The notes under the pieces are model-generated. The model made no database searches. It saw nothing but the letters and a program-made list of their open reading frames with translations, and was not told the DNA's origin. This document shows positions 1 through 5,359 of a stretch of 5,919 nt of DNA, piece after piece. Position 1 is the first letter of the stretch. Each line of letters begins with the position of its first letter. A program made the translations under genes and the position numbers. The DNA comes from Marinilabiliales bacterium (GTDB lineage: Bacteria > Bacteroidota > Bacteroidia > Bacteroidales > UBA12077), in assembly GCA_002869305.1 (NCBI GenBank), contig PKTC01000185.1, forward strand, positions 1 through 5,919. The letters are read 5' to 3'.

Positions 1-447
1 ATTTGCCTTGTAATTTTATCAACCTCGGATAAAAAGAATTGGGTAATGTTTGCAGGTGGATTAAGTAACGAAAGTAAGGCGGTATACGAAAAAATGAGCC
101 TTACACTGGATGAGAGCAAAGAACCTTCAATTAAGGAAGAACCAAAGAATTTTTCCATTGAAATGGCAAATGGTGAGGAAATATCGGAAGTAAATGAAGC
201 GAGCATCGAGAAGTGTGTTAATCAATTAAATGATGATAACTTCTTTGTAATTTTAAGCAATAACGATGATTACATGCAAGCTGCATATTCTGATCAGGGT
301 TTTATCATTCAGTATAGTGAAAATGGGCAGCAATTGGAGGCCGAAGAATATTTTACCAAAGAACAAACAGTGGACATATTAACAAAATATTTTCATGATG
401 ACATAAATTGGAAAGAAGAAAATAAATGGGTTAGTCCCAGTTATTAA
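1..447 (+). CDS. 3' part of an unrecognised acidic protein, start lies off the left edge
   Basis: I do not recognise this gene well enough to name it. The frame is open from base 1 to the TAA at 445-447, giving 148 visible residues. An ATG at 46 exists, but residues upstream of it (ICLVILSTSDKKNWV, then the Met) read as ordinary folded protein running into FAGGL, and no ribosome binding site precedes it, so I treat it as internal. What is visible: a short N-terminal stretch that could be the end of one domain, a charged linker rich in Glu, Lys and Ser (about residues 38-60 counted from base 1), and a C-terminal module (about 75-148) with alternating strands such as FFVILSNNDD, YMQAAYSDQG and FIIQYSENG, followed by a helix. 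That pattern resembles small alpha/beta proteins of unknown function; this is an impression only. There is no signal peptide or membrane segment in the visible part. The next gene starts 20 bp later, so the two may share a transcript. Confidence 0.6.
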   Translation: MCLVILSTSDKKNWVMFAGGLSNESKAVYEKMSLTLDESKEPSIKEEPKNFSIEMANGEEISEVNEASIEKCVNQLNDDNFFVILSNNDDYMQAAYSDQGFIIQYSENGQQLEAEEYFTKEQTVDILTKYFHDDINWKEENKWVSPSY

Positions 448-467
448 TCTAATTGTTTTAAAATACT

Positions 468-1325
468 ATGTTGTATTATAAAAATATATTATACTTTGTA
501 TTAGCAGGATTGTCAATTTTTATGACATCCTGTTATTCCGATTATGTGCATTTAAGATATGAAACATATCATGGGGCGCAATGGAATTCTGATCATGATA
601 TGATTGCTTTTGTTGCTTCTGTCAGTGCATATCAAAAAGCTAAAGGTATTTCTTCTTTCCCGGATGGCGGTACTCCTAATTATTTATTTCGCGATGCTGG
701 ATTGTTTTTATTGGATACTGCTTCAAAACAATTAACAAAATTAGCCGATTTTAATGACTTGGCTGAGCTAATGAAAAATCGATGGACAGCAGATATTATC
801 TATACCGATACAGCCATAATGTACAAGCTTAAACCAAACAGCGAATGGGACTTATATCTGAAATGGGTTAATTCAAAAGAAGATTCCTTGAAAATCCTGC
901 ATTTAAAGGATAAATATGTAAGGCTCTATCAGTATAATTTGATGGCAGAACAGAATATGATTTGTAATGGCATTGATATAGAGACAATTAAGCAAGATTA
1001 TCTAAATAAGAATAAAGCCAATCTAACTAAGTTAAATGGATTTTTGGATAAAGTTCCTGTTGCTAATTGGGGTATAGAACTTAAGAGTTTATATCCTAAG
1101 TCTGAGGATAAATACATTAAAGATCTCATTTATGTTGCAAAAGATGGATCACCTCTTACAAAAAGGGCTATTATAGAGCAAATAGTCTCGAAAAGAAGTA
1201 AGACCGAAAAGCAGGATATACTAAATGCAATGGATAAGCATAAAAATGGTTTAGACGGTTTGGAACGCACAGAATACGAGCTTTACTCGAAAGCAACCTA
1301 TGAGCAAATAAAGGAATTGCTCTAA
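468..1325 (+). CDS. predicted lipoprotein, 285 aa, with a TolB/WD40-like propeller blade motif
   Basis: A hypothetical protein predicted to be exported and lipid-anchored. Residues 1-22 form a lipoprotein signal peptide: Lys5, a hydrophobic core (ILYFVLAGLSIF), and a lipobox-like MTSC with Cys22 as the acylated residue. Met at -3 is not ideal, but Thr and Ser at -2 and -1 fit. Behind the cysteine, about residues 38-50 (QWNSDHDMIAFVA) and 78-95 (GLFLLDTASKQLTKLADF) match the pattern of one beta-propeller blade of the TolB/PD40 type: Trp-Ser-x-Asp followed by IAF, then a strand ending in a Leu-Asp-x-x-x-x-x-Leu turn. I see no further clear blade, so a whole propeller is not supported. The C-terminal part (about 160-285) is Lys/Glu-rich and mostly helical in character. 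The ATG at 468 is chosen because it gives a complete signal peptide. The protein could be an outer-membrane or periplasmic anchored protein; its function is unknown and it has no evident link to the repair genes downstream. Confidence 0.75.
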   Translation: MLYYKNILYFVLAGLSIFMTSCYSDYVHLRYETYHGAQWNSDHDMIAFVASVSAYQKAKGISSFPDGGTPNYLFRDAGLFLLDTASKQLTKLADFNDLAELMKNRWTADIIYTDTAIMYKLKPNSEWDLYLKWVNSKEDSLKILHLKDKYVRLYQYNLMAEQNMICNGIDIETIKQDYLNKNKANLTKLNGFLDKVPVANWGIELKSLYPKSEDKYIKDLIYVAKDGSPLTKRAIIEQIVSKRSKTEKQDILNAMDKHKNGLDGLERTEYELYSKATYEQIKELL

Positions 1326-1379
1326 AAAATGAAGCTTTAAATATCCTAGGAATTTTTGAACAGGTCAACTGAGTTAGAC

Positions 1380-1394
1380 GTTTAATTAATAAAC
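1380..1394. repeat. small palindrome just upstream of the polymerase gene
   Basis: GTTTA-ATTAA-TAAAC is a perfect 5-bp inverted repeat around an AT-rich centre, ending 7 bp before the GTG start of the polymerase gene. Its position would suit an operator for a repressor or part of a leader. Short AT-rich palindromes arise often by chance in DNA of this composition, so regulatory meaning is speculative. No convincing Bacteroidota promoter (TTG or TTTG near -33 with TAnnTTTG near -7) is visible in the 76-bp gap, although TTTTTG at 1353-1358 could be a -33 element. Confidence 0.2.
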
Positions 1395-1401
1395 AAAAGC
1401 T

Positions 1402-2049
1402 GTGCTTTTAAACTGCCACACATATTACAGCTATAAATATGGTACAATTTCAGTTGAACAGCTGGTTCAGGAAGCTAAAACCAAGGCATATGAATCTGTT
1501 GTACTAACAGATATCAACAATACCTCTGCGAGCATACAATTTATAAAGCACTGTGAAAAAGAGCATTTAAAGCATATTTTAGGAATTGATTTCAGAAATG
1601 GTGCTAAACAACAATATGTTGGTATTGCCAAAAATAACCATGGATTTAAGCAGTTAAACGAACATTTAACAGAACATCTGCATTCAGGCAGGGATTTTCC
1701 AACCAAAGCTCCCGATTTTAAAGATGCATATGTAATTTATCCATTTGAGAGTGTTGATTATCAATCGTTAAATAAGAATGAATATATAGGCATTAAACCA
1801 TCGCATTTAAACCGACTGGCATTTTCCAAATGGAAAGATAATATAGATAAACTTGTTATTTTTCAGTCTGTTACATTCAGACATAAACGCGATTTCAATA
1901 TTCATCGTTTATTACGTGCAATTGATAACAATACTTTGTTAAGTAGATTATCCAAGTCAGAAGAGGCAAAACCGGATGAAATCATGTATCCGCAACAGGA
2001 TATCATAGAACATTTTAAAGAGTATCCTCAAATAGTTGAAAACACATAA
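1402..2049 (+). CDS. dnaE: N-terminal PHP-domain part of the DnaE-type polymerase (215 aa)
   Basis: This half encodes the PHP domain of a C-family DNA polymerase. It starts at GTG, since LLNCHTYYSYKYGTISVEQL is the typical beginning of the family and no ATG fits better. Recognisable blocks: the opening HTYYS (residues 6-10), VVLTDINN (33-40), ILGIDFR (59-65), VGIAKNNHGFKQLN (73-86), IGIKPSHLNRLA (129-140), and the strongly conserved HRLLRAIDNNTLLSRL (168-183). The end (about 192-215) is the helix leading to the core, close to the family pattern 'F-x-x-YP-x-x-x-ENT'. Several metal-binding positions of active PHP domains are changed: the usual His-x-His at the start is His-x-Tyr, and the usual Asp-His after LT is Asp-Ile. 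A phosphoesterase or proofreading activity is therefore unlikely, and the domain is probably structural. The frame ends at a TAA in the linker to the polymerase core. Produced alone, this polypeptide would have no polymerase activity. Confidence 0.8.
   Translation: MLLNCHTYYSYKYGTISVEQLVQEAKTKAYESVVLTDINNTSASIQFIKHCEKEHLKHILGIDFRNGAKQQYVGIAKNNHGFKQLNEHLTEHLHSGRDFPTKAPDFKDAYVIYPFESVDYQSLNKNEYIGIKPSHLNRLAFSKWKDNIDKLVIFQSVTFRHKRDFNIHRLLRAIDNNTLLSRLSKSEEAKPDEIMYPQQDIIEHFKEYPQIVENT
2047..2049 (+). other. in-frame TAA stop inside the DnaE-type gene
   Basis: The TAA is codon 216 counted from the GTG at 1402 and sits between Thr215 (ENT) and the codons Gln-Ile-Val. Codons before and after it read in the same frame as DnaE sequence. 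One base change from Leu (TTA), Gln (CAA), Lys (AAA), Glu (GAA), Ser (TCA) or Tyr (TAT/TAC) would create it. The other complete genes of the window also end in TAA, which argues against a changed genetic code. The stop context (TAA followed by C, then AAATA) resembles contexts known to be leaky, but there is no clear stimulatory structure, and SECIS or PYLIS logic does not apply because those recode TGA and TAG. Confidence 0.85.
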
Positions 2050-2055
2050 CAAATA

Positions 2056-4383
2056 GTGGATACTTGCTCCATTCATTTTGTTTTTAAGTCATCTAAAAAT
2101 AAGCAAACCTACACCGATTCACATAAAAAGGATTTTGAACTTTTGGTAAGCGAAAGTAAAAAAGGTTTAAAGTATCGATATAAAGAACCAACGCAGGAAG
2201 TCATTGAACGAATGGAAAAGGAGCTTAAGGTTATCAAACAACTAAATTTTTGTGCGTATTTCTTAATTAACTGGGATATGGTTCAACATGCCCGAAGCCA
2301 GGGATCTTACTATGTTGGACGTGGGAGTGGAGCCAATAGTATGATCGCTTATCTTCTGCGAATCACCGATGTCGATCCTATTGAGCTGGACTTGTATTTT
2401 GAGCGCTTTATTAATCCATCGAGGAATAGTCCTCCTGATTTCGATATTGATTTTGCTTCGCGCGATAGAAATAACATTACAAAATATCTGTTCGATAAGT
2501 ATGGCTGGGATCATGCTGCTTTAGTTGGAACATACATCACTTTCCAGTATCGATCCATGATTCGTGAAATAGGAAAAGTGTTTGGTTTACCATCGCAAGA
2601 AATAGAAAAACTTCAAAAGACTAAAGATGTAAAGGAATTAGATGAAATAGGTCTTCTTGTATTAAAATACAGTAAACTCATTCATGTATTCCCAAGTCAT
2701 TTAAGCGTGCATTCAAGTGGTATTATTATCTCAGAGGAACCCATCAGTACATACACTGCCACAATTATGCCTCCCAAAGGTTTCCCAACTATTCACTTTA
2801 GTATGTTGGAAGCAGAAGACATTGGTTTTGCCAAGTTTGACGTGCTCGGACAGCGTGGATTAAGCAAAATAGAAGATGCTATAAAAATTGTAGAAAACAA
2901 TGCAGGTAAAAAGATAGATATACATGATTTAGAGCGCTTTAAAAAAGACAAGAAAGTTCAAGATTTACTCAAAAAGGGAAAAACCATCGGCTGTTTTTAT
3001 GTAGAATCACCTGCCATGCGAATGTTACTGACAAAACTCGAAGCTGATGATTACTTAAGACTGGTTGCGGCAAGTTCAATCATACGACCCGGTGTAGCCA
3101 AAAGTGGTATGATGCGCGAATATATTCTGCGGTATCGTCAACCTCAAAGAAGAGAAGCAGCCCGAAAAGAAATGCCACAGTTATATGATCTGCTGAAAGA
3201 GACCTATGGGGTAATGGTATACCAGGAGGATGTTATCAAGGTTGCACATTATTTTGCCGGATTAAGTCTGGCAGAAGCTGATGTTTTAAGAAGGGGAATG
3301 TCGTGGAAATTCAAGCAGCGTAACGAATTTGGAAAGGTTAAGGATAAGTTTTTTTACAATTGTAAACAAAGAGAGTATCCATATCATATTGTGAAAAGAG
3401 TCTGGGAGCAAATAGAAAGTTTTGCAAATTATGCTTTTTCCAAAGGACATTCCGCATCGTATGCTGTGGAAAGTTACCAGGCGTTGTTCCTCAAAGCATA
3501 TTATCCATTGGAATATCTTGTTGCAACGCTCAACAATGGCGGTGGGTTTTATCGTAAAGAACTTTATGTACATGAAGCGCGTATGCACGGTGCGAAGATA
3601 GAAGTCCCCTGTATTAATCACAGTGATTCTATTACCAGCCTTCATGGCCATATTATATATTTGGGATTAAGTCTTATTCATCAACTTGAAACAACCGTCG
3701 TAAAAAGCATTCTATTAGATCGTTACGAAAATGGACTTTTTCAGGATTTAAGAGATTTTATGAAACGGATCAATATTTCACTGGAGCAATTAACTATACT
3801 TATACGCATAGATGCCTTTCGGTTCACCGGAAAAAATAAAAAAGAGCTACTTTGGGATGCACACTTTATATTAAAAAAAGATAAAAAGACAAAACCCTTG
3901 CAAACTTTATTCAATGAGAAGCCAAAGGAGTTTAAACTACCTGAATTATACTCCGATCCTCTGGAAACAGCTTATGACGAACTGGAACTAATTGGTTTCT
4001 CATCAAGTATTTCTCCATTTAAGTTACTTAGTGAAATGCCAGAAACTCAATTGGTATCAAAGGACCTTGTGCACATGATTAACAAACAGGTAGAAATAGT
4101 TGGATACCTGGTACATATAAAAAGGACCCTGGCATCGGGAGATAAAACCATGAGTTTCGGTGTTTTTGTTGATTTAGAAGGAGATTGGATTGATACCGTT
4201 CATTTTCCGTACATATTGAAGAAGTATCCATTTCGGGGCCCCGGGTGTTACAGTATTAAAGGCAAAGTTGTAGAAGAATTTGGATTTGTAAGCATAGAGG
4301 TGTCGGAATTGAACCGATTAGCAAACATAAACCTGGAGGAGCCTTCCACAAGATTAAGGAAAAAGATTACCCCTGGCAACTAA
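2056..4383 (+). CDS. dnaE: polymerase core of the DnaE-type DNA polymerase (775 aa from a possible GTG start)
   Basis: This half encodes the palm, thumb, fingers and C-terminal regions of a C-family DNA polymerase, which adds nucleotides to a primer in the cytoplasm. Numbering from the GTG at 2056: VGRGSGANSMIAYLLRITD (87-105), LYFERFINPSRN (113-124), the catalytic PDFDIDF (127-133, metal-binding Asp130 and Asp132), SVHSSGIIIS (217-226), third catalytic Asp262 in AKFDVLG, FYVESPAMRMLLTKL (314-328) equivalent to the FQ-E-S-x-GM block, SIIRPG (341-346), YGVMVYQEDV (384-393), LAEADVLRRGMSWK (405-418), and FANYAFSKGHSASYAVESYQ (456-475). About residues 676-755 look like an OB fold (VEIVGYLVHIKRT onward). 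All three catalytic aspartates are present. The frame actually opens right after the TAA at 2047; the GTG at 2056 is the first plausible start, but it has no ribosome binding site, and starting there loses only two linker codons. The gene ends at TAA, 87 bp before the SRAP gene. An accessory, probably error-prone or lesion-bypass, role is inferred from size and neighbour, not proven. Confidence 0.85.
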   Translation: MDTCSIHFVFKSSKNKQTYTDSHKKDFELLVSESKKGLKYRYKEPTQEVIERMEKELKVIKQLNFCAYFLINWDMVQHARSQGSYYVGRGSGANSMIAYLLRITDVDPIELDLYFERFINPSRNSPPDFDIDFASRDRNNITKYLFDKYGWDHAALVGTYITFQYRSMIREIGKVFGLPSQEIEKLQKTKDVKELDEIGLLVLKYSKLIHVFPSHLSVHSSGIIISEEPISTYTATIMPPKGFPTIHFSMLEAEDIGFAKFDVLGQRGLSKIEDAIKIVENNAGKKIDIHDLERFKKDKKVQDLLKKGKTIGCFYVESPAMRMLLTKLEADDYLRLVAASSIIRPGVAKSGMMREYILRYRQPQRREAARKEMPQLYDLLKETYGVMVYQEDVIKVAHYFAGLSLAEADVLRRGMSWKFKQRNEFGKVKDKFFYNCKQREYPYHIVKRVWEQIESFANYAFSKGHSASYAVESYQALFLKAYYPLEYLVATLNNGGGFYRKELYVHEARMHGAKIEVPCINHSDSITSLHGHIIYLGLSLIHQLETTVVKSILLDRYENGLFQDLRDFMKRINISLEQLTILIRIDAFRFTGKNKKELLWDAHFILKKDKKTKPLQTLFNEKPKEFKLPELYSDPLETAYDELELIGFSSSISPFKLLSEMPETQLVSKDLVHMINKQVEIVGYLVHIKRTLASGDKTMSFGVFVDLEGDWIDTVHFPYILKKYPFRGPGCYSIKGKVVEEFGFVSIEVSELNRLANINLEEPSTRLRKKITPGN

Positions 4384-4420
4384 AAGCTTTGGTGTGGAAA
4401 GTAATAAAGCAAAATGCACA

Positions 4421-4448
4421 TTAAGTATATAATTTGTATATTGCTTAA
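4421..4448. promoter_or_regulatory. AT-rich inverted repeat with a possible -10/-7 element upstream of the SRAP gene
   Basis: TTAAG at 4421-4425 and CTTAA at 4444-4448 form a 5-bp inverted repeat around 18 AT-rich bases. The spacer contains TATAATTTG (4428-4436), which matches a sigma-70-like TATAAT and is one base off the Bacteroidota -7 consensus TAnnTTTG. The distance to the ATG at 4471 suits a promoter for the SRAP gene, and the flanking arms could be a repressor site. No good -33/-35 element is visible at the right distance, so this is only a candidate. Confidence 0.25.
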
Positions 4449-4470
4449 ACCATCATTTAAAAGTTAAAGA

Positions 4471-5229
4471 ATGTGTTATACGATCGAACAACGTTTAGAA
4501 ATGGCTATGAAACGTGCTAAATACTGGAACGATGAACGCAATATTAAAAGAATTGAAGAACTGTTAAGAAAATTTGAGAATAAGTACAATGCATCCGGCT
4601 TTGCACATCCAGATATTATTGCATACAGCAATGAGAAACCTCATGAACCTGTATTATTTACCTGGGGATTAATCCCTTCCTGGGCTAAAACTGAAAAAGA
4701 CGCCAAAAACATATGGAACAAAACCATTAATGCAAGAGGAGAAACCCTTTTCGAAAAGCCGTCATTTCGCGATGCTGCTACACACAAACGGTGTATAATT
4801 CCTGTAAATGGATTTTACGAGCATCATCACCACAAAGGCAATAAATATCCGTTTTACATTAAAAGAAAAGATAATGAACCTGTAAACCTTGCTGGTATAT
4901 GGAGTGAGTGGACCAACCAGGAAACCGGAGAGTTTTTTCAAACTTGTTCTGTAGTTACAACAAAGGCCAATACCATGATGGCGAAGATTCATAATAATCC
5001 AAAGTTAAACGAAGCGCGAATGCCTATTATTTTGACTGATGGTAAAGAAGATGCGTGGTTACAAACTGTAGGGAAAAAGATGGACCAGGAAGTTTTACAG
5101 CAATTCCTAATACCATTTCCCGAACAAAAACTCAAAGCTTATACAGTAAGAAAGCTAAGCGGAAAAGACTCACCCGGAAATGTGCCTGAAGCTTCGGAGG
5201 AATATGTATATGATGAATTAGAGATGTAA
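4471..5229 (+). CDS. SRAP-domain protein (SOS response-associated, YedK/HMCES family), 252 aa
   Basis: Members of this family bind single-stranded DNA and form a stable thiazolidine crosslink between their N-terminal cysteine and abasic sites, shielding them from strand breakage during replication. The ATG at 4471 is fixed by Cys2, which becomes the catalytic N-terminal residue after Met removal. The other active-site residues can be matched to E. coli YedK: Asn87 in INARGE (YedK Asn75), Glu117 in GFYEH (Glu105), and His174 in KIHNN (His160). Also typical are WGLIPSW (65-71), RCIIPVNGFYE (107-117), PFYI (127-130), RMPIIL (183-188) and the late GNVPE (236-240), close to the family's 'V-GN/S-x-x-N-x-x' end. 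The loop between His174 and RMP is several residues longer than in YedK, which I believe is common in Bacteroidota members. At 252 aa it is a little longer than YedK, mainly from an N-terminal helical segment (about 7-38). It follows the DnaE-type polymerase by 87 bp on the same strand; the pairing points to DNA-damage tolerance. Confidence 0.93.
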   Translation: MCYTIEQRLEMAMKRAKYWNDERNIKRIEELLRKFENKYNASGFAHPDIIAYSNEKPHEPVLFTWGLIPSWAKTEKDAKNIWNKTINARGETLFEKPSFRDAATHKRCIIPVNGFYEHHHHKGNKYPFYIKRKDNEPVNLAGIWSEWTNQETGEFFQTCSVVTTKANTMMAKIHNNPKLNEARMPIILTDGKEDAWLQTVGKKMDQEVLQQFLIPFPEQKLKAYTVRKLSGKDSPGNVPEASEEYVYDELEM

Positions 5230-5273
5230 ATATTTAAAAAATGAACTGTCGCTAAATGGATAGAGAAGTAAGT

Positions 5274-5336
5274 GGATATAGCAATTTTAATCTTATACTC
5301 TAAAACTTTAGTGAACCCTTGTTTGTTACTATATCC
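5274..5336. repeat. spaced 8-bp inverted repeat between the SRAP and DUF4256 genes
   Basis: GGATATAG (5274-5281) and CTATATCC (5329-5336) are perfect inverted copies separated by 47 bp. They flank most of the 130-bp gap and end 23 bp before the start of the DUF4256 gene. A second small repeat, CGAG (5336-5339) and CTCG (5350-5353), lies just after. The long AT-rich spacer and lack of a following T-run speak against a simple intrinsic terminator. It could be paired operator half-sites, a leader fold, or chance. Nothing else is recognisable in this gap. Confidence 0.25.
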
Positions 5337-5359
5337 GAGATATCAAAAACTCGTCAATT

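Larger units (their letters stand above)
1402..4383 (+). pseudogene. dnaE: accessory DNA polymerase III alpha subunit (DnaE type), interrupted by one in-frame TAA
   Basis: This entry covers the whole locus; the two open halves are listed separately. Read as one gene it has 993 codons from a GTG start, shorter than replicative DnaE (about 1,160 residues in E. coli). It lies closer to the compact accessory C-family polymerases that Bacteroidota carry besides their replicative one. Order of parts: reduced PHP domain (codons 1-215), TAA at codon 216, palm with catalytic motif PPDFDIDF (Asp348 and Asp350 in full-length numbering) and third aspartate in KFDVLG (Asp480), fingers, then a C-terminal OB-fold region. 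Both 1402 and 2056 are in the same frame (654 bp apart, divisible by 3), and homology continues directly across the stop: VENT, stop, QIVDTCSIHF corresponds to the usual 'ENT-x-x-IA-x-x-C' linker of DnaE proteins. No other stop or frameshift was found. It is therefore either a very young pseudogene, a sequencing error in an intact gene, or a gene working as two polypeptides. The SRAP gene follows 87 bp later, consistent with a damage-tolerance role. Confidence 0.8.

Noticed and set aside
46..48. ATG at 46 as the true start of the first gene
   Set aside because: The frame is open and protein-like all the way to base 1, and no ribosome binding site precedes the ATG, so it is more likely an internal methionine.
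1171..1368. Open frame on the minus strand over the end of the lipoprotein gene
   Set aside because: It is antisense to a well-supported gene, has no recognisable protein features, and reads as a low-quality shadow translation. The same applies to the antisense frames at 1467-1706, 2263-2514, 3286-3651, 4762-4992 and 5635-5829.
2047..2049. TAA read as an amino acid through a changed genetic code or programmed recoding
   Set aside because: The lipoprotein, polymerase and SRAP genes, and the first partial gene, all end naturally at TAA, so TAA is a normal stop here. Known special amino acid insertion uses TGA or TAG.
2047..2058. Intein or intron insertion at the break in the polymerase gene
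   Set aside because: No extra sequence is present. The DnaE reading resumes at the next codon, so only a single codon is affected.
4234..4243. GC-rich palindrome CGGGGCCCCG in an AT-rich gene
   Set aside because: It lies inside the polymerase C-terminal coding region and is explained by codons for Arg-Gly-Pro-Gly. There is no sign of an insertion or of a regulatory site.
4386..4410. GCTTT...AAAGC hairpin after the polymerase gene as a terminator
   Set aside because: The stem is only 5 bp of weak pairs with a 15-base loop and no T-run follows, so an intrinsic terminator is not supported.
5245..5340. tRNA-like stretch with GCTAAATGGATAGAG resembling a D-loop
   Set aside because: There is no matching acceptor stem, anticodon arm or TTC-type T-loop in the following bases, so no tRNA can be folded from it.
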